From Cyanoderma ruficeps (Eukaryota; Chordata; Aves; Passeriformes; Timaliidae): a stretch of DNA of 64,000 bases. Positions within the stretch are counted from its first letter, which is position 1, and every line of letters begins with the position of its first letter. Made by a program: the position numbers and the translations under genes. Shown here one piece after another: positions 11,111 through 23,090 of the stretch. Where the stretch lies: positions 6,595,624 to 6,659,623 of the forward strand of contig VZDJ01000623.1 in NCBI GenBank assembly GCA_008694505.1. Reading direction: 5' to 3'. The notes under the pieces are model-generated. The model did not search any database, was not told the origin of the DNA, and saw only the letters and a list, made by a program, of their open reading frames with translations.

Positions 11111-14100
11111 GTAAACCGTGCTTAGGTCTGGTCCTTTACAGTTGAACATCAGTGTTGAGTTCAAGGACAACTGTGTTGCAGCTCTGTTACGATTGATGTT
11201 TCAAAATGCTCTACAAGAAGCTGCTGCTTTCTCCTGAGTTCTTATGAGATAGAAAGGTAACCGGCAGATATTTGCCTTTATTTCACTACCGAAGAAAAAG
11301 GTGATTCAATGCTTCTAAGATTAGTAACATTTTTTGTTTTTCCCTAGCTACCTGCATCAAAAATTTTGGAGAGGACATGAGAAACAAGAGAAAACTGGTG
11401 TAGTTTTCAAAAGTGTCAGATCTGAATATAAGGACCCCTAAATCCCTTACATGTGTAAAAACACAAGCTTTGCCTTTGTGTTTCTTTGTATTTCCTGAAG
11501 AAAAATTTACAAATTTGGGATTTATTGACTAGGTGGGAATTTTTTGCCTTTAACTGTAATAAACCCTATATCACAGTTGCTGATATAAACATAAATATAT
11601 ATTAAAAAAAGAAACCTACCTTTCCTCCACCTTAGAGATTATCAGATATGAAGAAAACAATTTAAAGCATCTTTAAGAGAAAAGCAAATATACTATCACT
11701 GTTTTATTTTATTCCTATTTCATTCTTTCACTTTGAAAATGGCTACAACCCCATCTATTTGATATTAATTTTATATTGATGTTAAAAATTATGATAGATA
11801 TTTCTGGATTCCACACAATTTTAATTTCACATCCGGCTATTTTTGCACATTAAATTTTCATAATATTTTCCTTATTGTTGAATTAACTAAACATGATAGT
11901 AACTGTATCCACCCTAAGATGAAATGCACACATTTTTTACAGCCATTGTGTACAAAATGTTGGTGCATGAAGTAATATATCCAAGCTGAATTGAAGGCGT
12001 AAGGGAAACTTTAAAGAGGTAGAATGCAACCAGCACTGAAAGTTGGCAAAGATGTTACACAGTTTAACACAAGCTGTTCCTCTCTAATATCGTAGTGACA
12101 GTTTCATATAAATGACATTTTGTGAGTAATAAAATGACAAATACATCATTAAAATTAGAGACAGATTGCTAAATGGATTAGACTGCAAGTATCTTGGTTT
12201 TTTTCCTTATTCTTCCACATGCATATTTCATCTTGCTGAAAAGCTATATGCCAATGTTGTTCATATTGCCAGGCCTTAAAATGAGTTTTAAAATTCATTC
12301 AATTCTACCATGAAACAGCTCTTTGAAGAGAGGAAATTCAGCACTGATTTTTTTAGTATCCTTGAACAAACCACTCCCAAGATCTTGGTTGTATGAAGTG
12401 CCCGGCACACACAGGGCTTTGTACATGTCTCAAGTAATTACAGAACAATGAAAAGGCTTCTTTTTTTACATTATTTTTCAAAAATTAAAATCTAGTTTAG
12501 AGTTCAGGTTAGAGTATCAAAGGCTGTTGCAAAGCTTGGTCTCAAAGTATACAAATAATTAGACATTTGGGGTCTAGAATAGGAACCAGTCAAACCATAT
12601 TCACACAGCTAAATAGTATACAAGATAATAGCAGGAAAGCCAAATAAAATAGACTCCTCTCATAAAGAAGCAAGGAGGCTTGCAATATATATATATTTTA
12701 AAATATTCACAAAGCTATCTAGGACATCTAACATAAAGAGAGGTAGGCAGAGTTTTTTAAGAGGCTGTCAGAACCCTATGGTAAAAAATACAATTTTCTT
12801 TTGGGTTTTGGGCTCATTAAGATTATTTATTGTGATATTCATTGTAGAATAACTTAGAAACAGTTTTCTAGTCTTATTTATGTCCTTCAAGAGTCTACTA
12901 ATTTTAGGGTCTGTTTTCATATTTCATTGCGTTGTAGACTTGAGCTACTTATTAAGGGTGGCTGTAGTATGTCTGTAGCCCATGTAATAAACAATAAACA
13001 AGATGATGTTCTGTTAATACAGGGGAAAAAGAGGTTTGATTTCCTATGGATGTGTCACTCTTAAATATCTTTCTCTGTAGCAGCACCAAATCTGCCTCAC
13101 TGAACAATACGGGGCAGTTATGAGTGGTCCAGGGCCCTGCATGTGCTGAAACAAAGGTTTGGAGACACCTACCCTTTATTAAAGTGAGTCTGAGGATTCA
13201 GAAGGATTCAGAATTTGTTAGAGATGGACTGACCAGCAGATCCCTGAACAGTGGGGGTTGCCCACGAGCCAACCGTGCACCATCACAGCAAAGCAGGCCA
13301 GCAGCCTCCCGTGCTGGAGACACAAGCACCTCTCAGGTCTTGGGGCATCTGACCTGGGAGGGAACTGGGACTGTGCACATGTGATTCTGTGCTCCTGGTT
13401 CCTTAGGAAACTCATCTAAACAAGTATATATGAAATCATCAAAATATCTGTGCAGCTGGTTCTTGTTTATTCATTCTCATTGAACGAGTAATTCTGCTTA
13501 TGGGAAGCTGCTCATGCTTCCTGCAAACCCCACCTCTTGTAGAAAAAGGAGCATTTGAATGGAAAAAACTTGACAGAGAACTCTGGATTTGTTAGAAGTG
13601 CCATGAGTTTCTCCGACAGTGATTTGTTAGCCAAACTCCTATTTTATGATAACATTAAAATATCGTTTACTGGGGAAACTAATGGGCATCTTATCAGACA
13701 ACCTTCTTAACAGTGTTCCAGTGGAAGCCAGCAGGGAGTCATTTTAGAATAACTGGACACAAGAGAAAAGATCTAATTTATCTTTTAATTTTATTTTTTT
13801 TTTACTTTTTCTCCTGCAAAAACTGTAGAATTTATAAATTCAAATGGTAATTGCAGCCTGTAGGAGTAATCTTAACTTTAACTTTGATTAATTTTCAAAC
13901 TATTAAAAAGAAAGTGGAGATTCCACCAAACTGACCATTAAGAAGTATGTACATCTGCAACAAATCAGGGCTATTAGTGGCTTGGTAGTTTCCACTTTTT
14001 GTTAATGTACTGTGGAAATGAAAAATTGGTAGGCTTGGCCAAGGCAGATTGTTTATAATAATCTTCAGGATCACACGAGTCTTGGATCTAGCTGTACAAA

Positions 14101-17100
14101 ACTGTCTTCATGCCAAGGCACAAGTGAGAGAAACAATACTGAAAAATGTTAAACGTCCTGGAAGGTACTGAATTACACTTGTGAAGGACTAAGAGCCTTT
14201 GGCTTCGACTAAAGCAAAGACCCACTCAGGATGAGCACCTCACTCTGTGAAATAATCTTCTGATTAAGCATGTGCTGTTTTCTTCTCTCCTGAAATGAGT
14301 GTGTGCACATTAACATCTGTAAATGTCAGACAAGTGTTCTGCTGTACTGAGCAGTCTCACTTTAAACATGTCTAATGCATGTCCTGTCTTAGTAAAGATA
14401 GAGATGCTTTCTGTGGTCCTATAAAAATGTGCATTTTAATGATAAATGGGACAGTTTATAGTTCCAATTACTCTTGTCTCCTTTGAAGCAGGAAAACTGG
14501 CAATCCCTTATCTAGACTTTAGCAGGTTGAGATAAACCTCGATAGTGAAAAGTATCTGGATTGTCAGAGCTTTTAGCTACAGTAAACTGCTTAAACTAAA
14601 AGCAGCTGTTACTCAAAAAGGAACAATACCCATTCATTTGTAAGATGTTCTGTGGCTGGGATACTATTAATGAGTTTTTCCTTCAGACAAGGCTGTTGTA
14701 AAAAGTCTAAGTTACACACGCAGACACTCATATGCACAAACATGCACATGCAGTGATATAAAACATGTAGAATTTGAAGAAATCTCGTTTGGCTAACACA
14801 CAGTAGTCACTTGGAAGAAATAATCCCTGGAGATCTCTGTGTTCAGAAAACTACGGTTTGGTTCCAAGAGTATAATAGTGAGATTTCACTCACAGTTATG
14901 AAAATGTTATTGTTGCCTCTACAGATCTATTATTCCCATTTAATGCTTGGAACAGTAAAATTATCCTCACTGAGAAATCCTATTCTGTCTGCTTCTTATT
15001 TGTTCTTAAATATATTGGAATTACATGGACAGTGCAGTCTTCTATCATGTCTTCTGAATCACTACCAATGTATTTCACTGTATTATATAAGGCAATGATT
15101 CTGACTTCTTCTAGGTTTTGTACTTCATTTCTTCCAAACTTCTATAAAATTTTCTGGTGCAAACTTAGGTCTGTGTTTTAGTTATTACAAACAGGAAATA
15201 TATATTAATTCAACTTGTAGTATATCTTCAGTGTGCTCACTTTTTTTTTACAAAACACTGTTGCAGTCTTAGAATTCTGCGTGCACCTATTCAGTCAAGA
15301 ATGATGTCTCCTGTAGTTATGAATTATGTCCCCCAGTTCTCTTAAAATGTCTATACCACGCACCTATTTTCCCAAACTGATTTCGTGATAATATGAAAAA
15401 CCACATCTACAAGACTAAAGCTGTAACTGACAAAAAAATACGACTGGCTATGGCAGCAGTACATATGATTTCCAAGGGGTAAAAACTTAGACCAGTTAAA
15501 AACCTCCCTTCTGCCTGCAAAACTCTCTGTTCTCTTTGATTTTTCTGTGGTTTTTGTGCTGTTCTTCTAACTAACTTCTGTACTCAACTCTCATTCAGCT
15601 CTGCTGGGATTACAACATATTTTCCCTTGAAAACCAGTTTGAACAGTCACATCATATTCAGGCTGTACTTCCAACAGCCTACACTGATACTTGACTTTAC
15701 AATGGCAGGGTAATGTCAGGACTCCTTTCTGGAATTTATGTATTAGTTCTCTATTGGCTATCAGACAGGGGTGAGCATCTAGTGGTAAAAATCAGGCTGG
15801 CAAAGGAGAGGATTTGGGTTATTGTAGGCAATCTCCACCAAGTTTATCCCCACACATCTGCCAGTGGGTCATCATAACTGTGCAGAAGCACAATTTTCCT
15901 TCTGGTTCATTTGTGTGGAGGCACCAATACCCAGATGAAGTTTGAATACCTACAATGCACTCTGAAATTGAAGCCTAAACAAATGATTTCTTCTAAGAGA
16001 GGGGAATTGGCAGCCCATGAAAGGCTGAGGATCAGCCTTACCCCATTCTTCATATTTTTGCAAGAATTCAGACTTAGCTGATTTCCAGATTTTCCCATTT
16101 TCATATGCATATGCTTATTCTTGACATGACATGGCTTATGCCAGGACTTGGCAGGTTCATCTACAATTGTGAACTTCCCTCCCAGACAAGGACCTTGAGC
16201 CTCTCCTGTGAACCAAAGACTGTAGTTTCTTCTGTCAGGATTTCTTGAGTAATACTGTAAAATAGTGGGGGTCTAATCTATTCAGTTTAGGCCATGGTAC
16301 CTTTCCAGTTTGAAATGTCTGGTCTCACAAAAGGGAAAAAAGGCTATTTGAGTTTCACTAAGGTAGCTGCCTGCTTTCCCTTACCAGTTTTGAAGAGAAA
16401 AAAACACTTCTGGGATCTGCAGATGGATTTTCAGGCTGATGAAATCAACTGTCAGCTGTGTGACCTGTAACTTAGGTACCACCACAGAATAATCCAGTCT
16501 AGGGTACATGCTTATCTTTTTTCTATTGAGAATGCAGTGAAATAACAGGAAATGTTCATGTTCTCCATTCACCTGGGTTGCATTCTATTGCTTTCCTTTA
16601 AGCAGAAATTGGAATCTCCCAATCTTCAAAATGAATAAGGTTTCATGTGTGCAGGACTCCAGGATCTGTTCTGGATATAACCCAATAGCCCAACAGTGTT
16701 TTTGTCTCTGTGACCATGGTCTGCTGAGCTGAGTCACCGTGCAGGCCTGGACCAGTCAATGAGCGTAGGAAACGTACCTAATCTACATGCAGGTATCTGT
16801 TCTCTCTCAAAATTTGTTTCAATTACGACATGAAACTTTCTGGGTTTCTCCAGAACATTTAGACAGAGTTGTGGTGTGGTTGGTCATAAACTGGATCCAA
16901 AAACTAAGCTTTAGGTGGTTTTTGAAAGGCTGCCATCGCATCAGAAGAAGTACTTGTAATCAATCTGAGAACTGTTTCTTCTATCCTTTCTCATCAGAAT
17001 TGTTAGCTGGTACAGCAATTATTGTTAGTTAGGTGCAAATGATGAGTAGAAGTGAATCAAACCATGCTATTGAGCAAAACTGAGCTAGATTTTCCCTAAC

Positions 17101-17234
17101 ACAATGAAATTATTTATTTGACCCCATTCCACTGTTCTCCATTTGCCAATGAAGTAAGACATCCTTGGGTTGAGAGAGAGACTGAAACCAAATTTCTAAA
17201 ATATGGGTAAAAAATGTAAGGGATAGAAAAAGAT
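11111..17234. other. Anonymous AT-rich DNA, no gene seen
   Basis: No supportable exon or mobile element. Small items: (TA)n at 12684-12697, a perfect 10-bp tandem duplication GGATTCAGAA at 13194-13213, a CA-rich patch at 14716-14756 and a T run at 15241-15249. The somewhat GC-richer stretch at 13100-13400 has frames on both strands, but none looks coding. Confidence 0.55.
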
Positions 17235-17540
17235 AGTAAAGTGAAATAGACTTTTAACATAATTATGAATTACAATACTGTGTCATAAAACATTATTTTC
17301 AGTGTTTGTATTATTGTAATGCCAGATATTTTGATCCTGCCAGAGCCAATCAGATTTGATGAGAACATTAACTTGGATTGGCTGGAGCCAACAAATAGGT
17401 GTAAACATCAGACCTCATTAGATTTGCCTGAACTGTATTGAAATCGAGGTTTATTTCATTCCATGTATAATTAGACAGTTATTGTAATTATTCCGATTTG
17501 TTTCACATCAAGACTTTTGCATTGCACCATTTTAAGATGA
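17235..17540. promoter_or_regulatory. Possible conserved non-coding element with paired CCAAT sites
   Basis: This block lacks simple repeats and open frames but is dense in sequence words typical of vertebrate enhancers. AGCCAATC at 17344-17351 and its exact reverse complement GATTGGCT at 17376-17383 form an inverted pair. NF-Y binds CCAAT, and PBX/TALE-type factors bind TGATTG-like words. Homeodomain ATTA/TAAT cores occur repeatedly around it. There is no alignment behind this call. It rests on pattern alone, and the AT-rich background makes ATTA cores cheap. Confidence 0.3.
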
Positions 17541-20521
17541 GAACTGAAATCTTCTATGCCCTAAGGCAGATAAAAGTAAAATTTTTCATGTCCTATCCAT
17601 CTAGAGGACAATCAACATTTACATCTGTCCTCCAATAGCAGAAAACTCCTGAAGCCTCTAAGGATGGCAGAATTTCAGCAGAACAGAGAACGCCTCTAGA
17701 TGACATGTGTGCATGAGAAAGGAATAATCTGCATTTTTTAAAGGGTCTTTTAAACCCACAATAATTAACTAATTTCTAAACTACTTTGTAGACTGAGTCC
17801 ATCTTGAAGTGTCTTATGAGAAATGATTCTGCAGAACTGACTGACTGGATTGAATGATTTGGGCGTAGATTATTTCATCACAGTTGAAAGCTTTTTCCAT
17901 CTGTTGTCCTTGCATGCACAGCCTGTCTCTAGAAGCATTTGACAGATTTAAGCTGACTGGGTTTATGTATTTAGTTCATTTGTACACAGCAGGGTACAGC
18001 ATCTAGAGGCAGCTTCAGAACTCTGAGGCCAGTGGATCAAAAAGTAATAAAAATATTTCTTTTTCTGAATAAAACCAGATAAACTGAGGGAAAGCATATA
18101 TGTTGGAAAAGAAGATACATTTTTTTTTATTTGTGCTGCTTTTTAGTACAATTTTTTTATTTGCAGTTCCTTTTTTGTTTTTTTAGGAATTCTAGACCAA
18201 GATCATCTTTTTTCCTGATTTTGACTATTATGGTGTCTCTGCACCAACCTTTTAACCTTTTACTCCTAAGACCCTCTCTTCCTTCAGTCATTCAAAACAC
18301 TTAGCCCTGCAATTGTTGGAGAAACGTTTTATCTTTTGAGGTCATCAGGTATTTTATTTCCCTTTGCCTTTGTCGGAAATATCTTGAAGAAGTTTTTTTC
18401 AACACTTATGTTGTTCTGACATTTGCAATCCTTTTCAATTGGGGTAGGTGTTTTCTTAAAAAAAATCATAGATTTGCACTACATTTTTATTTTACTGTCA
18501 TAGTCGATCCACTTTATATTGCCTGGAAATTCATTGAGCAGTAAAGGGCAAGTAGTGCCTCTGGAGCTTACTGGAAGTGAATACAACTTTTCAGAAAATT
18601 ATAAAAATGGTATATTACATGATTACCTCCTCTTGATTAATAATGAGCCCAACGTCTAATTCTCTTTGAACATGCGCTATTTACTAGTTTTTACTTAATT
18701 TAGCAACAAAACTGATTGTGCAATAAATATTCAGTATGCCTTGCTGATACATATTTTTCTTTTTGGGGTCTTCTCATAATAGTATATATAAAATCCTGTA
18801 GAATTGCAGACTAAGAGGAACACAGGATTTTTAAGAAGGGGTTAGAAGCAAAAACCCCAAGTACAAAGGTAGCAATGCTTGACTAGATTTATATGGTTAC
18901 TTCTTATGGCCATAGGATAACATGATACTGATTATGGCCATTCACTGTAACAATGTGTTACTAATTGTCATCAGAGAAACTGATCAGGTCTTGAGGTTTT
19001 ACAAGCTGCATACCGGGAAGTAGAGTTTCTAAGATTAACCTGTGCAAGGAGGTGCTGAGATCACCTTTTAGCTCTTAAAGACTTAAAGAGCTTTTAAACT
19101 CATAAGCAAAATCAGGTTTGGCTTCATGGTCTATTGTCAATAAAATTGTTCTGTTGAAGCATCCTATCAAAATGCTCTAAGCGGTTGCTTTGGCTGGGAG
19201 ATATGTTCTCTGAATTAATATCCTTCTGAAATCAGAGCAGTGGATTGAAAAAGGGCAAAAGATGAGATTCAAAAAACTATTTCTGCACCGCTCTGATTCA
19301 GAGAACATAGGTCTGAGGAAATTTAGGCACCATGAATGAACTTCAGTGGTTCGGGGGAAGGATTCTGGTACAAAAGTAACAGTGGGTCCAACTGCAGCTA
19401 CACATTGTTTCATGTTTGATACTGTCATAGGAAAATGCACAAAAACAGGGCTGGATCAAGAGTGAGTGTGCTACAGGTAGAAAGAGAAATACACGTATCA
19501 CTAGTGCTGCCACGAGGCTTTTGGACTGTGATGCACACTATAGTGGTCAGCCAAAACAGCCTCCCTCTTCCAGGCAGAGTAGGATATCTGTTAACACCCC
19601 GATGGCACAGTGGGGCCACATGGGCTCACTAGAATACTCTTCCCTCTGTTGTGCTGACCCTGTCCACCAATGCAACGAAGAAAAAAGACTCATTCCTCCC
19701 CTAATACCGTGTCCTGCCATTTTCTTAACTTTCTCGCCTTTTTATAATATGTCGCAACCTGCCTCCAGATCACTGCTTGCTCATGGAAACTTCATTGCCA
19801 ATACATCCACAGCCTCCACCAGCTTTGACACCCAAACAGCACCATGGGTCAGAGAAAATAGATTTGGCTAATAGATTAGAAAACAAAAGTGCAGGTCACA
19901 ATTAATCAAAAATTCATATCTGAAGAAGCGTGAAGCATCAGGCTAAGAGGAATCATGCAAGCTCCATATTCAAGGAAGAATACATCACTTCAGATGGTAT
20001 TATACTGTGAAAATGAGGAGAGCATATGAACCAATAAGTTTTGTTCTGATGATTCATGATGTTTTCAGTCCATAGCAAGACTTGAGGACAATTATGATTG
20101 TAGTCTTTCATTAAAGCTCTGTTAATTATATTATAAAAGCACCAAAAGCTTTATCCTTTTCATGATACACTTATCTAGCCCTTTTGTCTACGATTAAGTA
20201 TAATTAGAAGAACAACTGTATTGGATTGGGTGGCCAGCATATCTTCAGAAATTAGAAACCAAGTCATGCAAACCAGAATTGGAAAGTCACCCGAGCAGTT
20301 TATCTCTTGTACAAACAAATGATTACTGCTCTATCCCAGTGCTCCTCCCTGAGTATCAGAACATGATATGAATTTTCTTTGGGGAAGATCCACCATGTCT
20401 CCAGGAGAAAAATCAATGTCCTGCTGAGCCATTGGTCATTAATTCTACATGTCAAAGAGACAAGGACTGATTTGGAAGGAAAATTCTGATTCCACAGTCT
20501 TTATTTTAAATCCATTCTGTT
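17541..20521. other. Anonymous AT-rich DNA, no gene seen
   Basis: T-rich sequence lies at 18120-18185. The 116-codon frame at 19521-19871 (+) and its neighbours at 19425-19632 on both strands were examined. They overlap one another, lack motifs and are probably chance. The stretch 18600-18760 is repeat-free, with several ATTA/TAAT cores, and could be regulatory, but the evidence is weak. Confidence 0.5.
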
Positions 20522-20611
20522 GGGGGGGNGGGGGGGGGGGGGCGGTTGGGTGAGTTTGTGGTTTTTGGTTGTGTTTGTTTGTCTGGTTTTGGGGTTTTTT
20601 GTTGTCGTTGT
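20522..20611 (+). repeat. Poly-G run with one N, then a GT-rich tract
   Basis: Twenty-one positions of G (20522-20542, N at 20529) are followed by about 70 bases made almost only of G and T. The N shows that the base caller could not settle this run. The G run and the later GGTTTTGGGG-type words could fold into a G-quadruplex on the plus strand. The short minus-strand frame across it is an artefact of composition. Confidence 0.85.
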
Positions 20612-22232
20612 AATGAAATGCCTTATAATGTGGACTTAAAATTTGCAGGCAAAGAAACTTCCCTATGTTTTCAGTTCTCATCTTTTTTTTGACACTGCAA
20701 GTCTTCTCACAGAGCTGCTACAAGGGGAAGTAACATTTCACTCAGTGGCAACCAAAGTAAAAAGCACATCTGCCACAAAAGATGTACTTTCTATCCACAA
20801 ATCTGTCCATTTTTTTCAGTCAGTACTAATGTGACACTGTCAGATCCTTTACAGTAACTTGCTTTTGCCATGAAAATTATGATTAGACTTGCATTACATT
20901 TAAAATGTATTTTCACACATTTCTACCGACTTCAGGGCAAAACATTCTCACCTAATTCTTGGCTTACTCATTTCATTTCATGGAAATTAAGCTACCTCAA
21001 GTAAACATTGGAAGACAGCAGAAAATCCGTCTCTTTTTTTGCCCTCTCTCCAAAAGGGTCACTAGTTAGCACATTACTAGTTCTTAGTCATAGTAATTGT
21101 GAAGGAAGTTGGTTCAGGCTCTGTTATGTGACAGTGAAATAAATTGCTGAATGTTCCATCATCCAAATGATCAAATAGCAAAATATTTGTGTTGAAAAAG
21201 GGCAGCACTTTGTTGCTGCACTTACATGAGAATTTGTGTATACTCTGAAACTGATGGTCAGCAGATGTCAGAGGCTGGAGGACTCCCATTTTTTGAGTCT
21301 AAAAGGACCAAATATGAGATAGCCACCAGGTTAATAAATGATATTTTACTCAAACTGGACATGTCTTGAAGCAGAATTCTAAAGACTCCAGAAGGAAAAT
21401 TCAAAAATTGAAAGAGTTTTTAGGGATCTTGGAGAGTGTCTGGTTTAGACTAGACCCGTACATTTAAGCTGGTTAAAACTGAGATGAACTCAAACCACTA
21501 ACAATTTTAAGTGGGAATTGAACTTACATGCTAGTCTGTTCTGTGAGTCAGGCTAAAGTGCCTGTTATGACTAAGGAAGTTATTTGAGACTTTCTAGGGG
21601 CTAGATCACTGGAGACTTCCTCAAACAGCTGAGTCCTCACATTCTCATCTAGCTTATGTCAAAGAAACTCCTGAGAAAGGTCAAAAACTTGACGGACTTT
21701 TCAGTTTATCTGTTCCACACCACTTTCAAATTATCATTGTAGAACAAGAGGAGGATTCCTCATTAGTTAAACTGACTGTCTTGGATTAAAGCTTAGTTGT
21801 GGAAGGGAGGTCCATCATCAGCTAATTTGTTTGTCTGCCTGGCAGGCTGTTATTTTGCTGTGGAAAAACCTTAAGCCCACAGTATAATGGCATTACTGTC
21901 TGGTATTCGTAATTCTAGCCACACAGTCCTCTTGCTTCAAAATTCATCTGCTCATTATTTGCTGAAGCCAACTTTATTTTTTCTGCAAGATGCAACAATA
22001 AGTAAACAACATATGTTATTGGTTCAAAGAATTAACAAAAGAGTGGTTTTTCCTGCTTGAAAATCCTGTCTGTTAAGTATGTGTAATATACTTGCTGCTT
22101 TTGCTAATTTCTCCTGCTTCTAGATGTTTGCATTCAGAAGCTGAAAAGGACTTAGATGTTAATTGCACATGTGCTTTGAGTCATGAATTTATCCTTCTAA
22201 GTATATCTTATGTACACTTAGTTAAATTCCTC
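20612..22232. other. Anonymous AT-rich DNA, no gene seen
   Basis: No coding frame above about 80 codons and no recognised repeat. Confidence 0.55.
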
Positions 22233-22280
22233 TTTTTTTTTTTTTTTTTTTTTTTNNNTTTTTTTTTTTTTTTTTTTTTT
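22233..22280 (+). repeat. Poly-T run interrupted by NNN
   Basis: Twenty-three T, then NNN at 22256-22258, then 22 T. The true length is unknown. It may be a simple homopolymer, or the reverse-strand tail of a retrotransposed sequence. I see no retrocopy beside it. Confidence 0.9.
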
Positions 22281-22924
22281 AATTCTATCAGTCATTGTAC
22301 AAATGAGTACAAATATTTGTCTTGATCTTTAGGAAACTATTGTGCATGGCTGGGTGAGTTGCAGTTCCTATTTTTCTGCAGTGGAGTATGATTTCATCTC
22401 TGGATTAGTAACACTATGTTTAGTGCACATGACTTATATGTGCTCTAACAGCAGCCAGCATCTACAGTCTGCTCTGACTGACATTGTTTTCAGTTGTGCA
22501 GAACTGTCACTCAAACATCATAACTTTTACCTGCAAGAATAAGTCCAAACATATTATAAATTTGATAGTGGAAACAAACTTCTGTGTTATACCCAAACCC
22601 ATACTGAAAATCCTACTATGAAGATCAATTAAAGAAAAACAAAAACAAACAAACATTTAGCTGAAAGACATTGGTGGATTTGATGGCCTTTTTCAGTCAG
22701 TGATAGTAAAGCTGTAACTTTATTGTAAGTTCAGAATGTAAGTTCTTCCCAGTAACCTTACCCACCCACTCAGTTTTCAGGAAAGCCTATGACACATTTT
22801 TGCTAACATCCTCTGGTTCTTACTTGGTCTAAATTGTTCCTTGGCTTTGAAGACCATTTATGTCAGTGAAGTGCTTGTGTATGTGTTAGTCTAAATCTCA
22901 GTCACAGGAGGATTTACCTAAGAA

Positions 22925-23090
22925 ATTAAGATTAAATACCAGCGAATATAATTTGTAAAATAGTCGTCTAGACAGAAGATGGAGTCGTGTGAGACTTATC
23001 TGACCAATCAAAAAGCATGATGTGCAATGAGTCACATGAATATTCATACTGAGGAGCCGGCAAATGATTAGAATCTGAGAAGTCACCTAA
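22925..23090. promoter_or_regulatory. Possible regulatory element (CCAAT, AP-1 and palindrome cluster)
   Basis: Within 45 bases lie GACCAATCA (CCAAT-type), TGAGTCA at 23028-23034 (perfect AP-1 site) and the perfect 12-bp palindrome ATGAATATTCAT at 23036-23047, followed by further ATTA/TAATC cores. Several CpGs survive here in otherwise CpG-poor DNA. This is motif clustering only and has not been tested by alignment. Confidence 0.25.

Noticed and set aside
19521..19871. 116-codon plus frame overlapping frames on both strands
   Set aside because: No motif; the overlap of three frames at 19425-19632 reflects locally higher GC rather than coding.
22233..22280. Poly-T as the tail of a minus-strand processed pseudogene
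   Set aside because: The sequence to the right shows no open or decayed coding pattern, and no flanking duplication was found.
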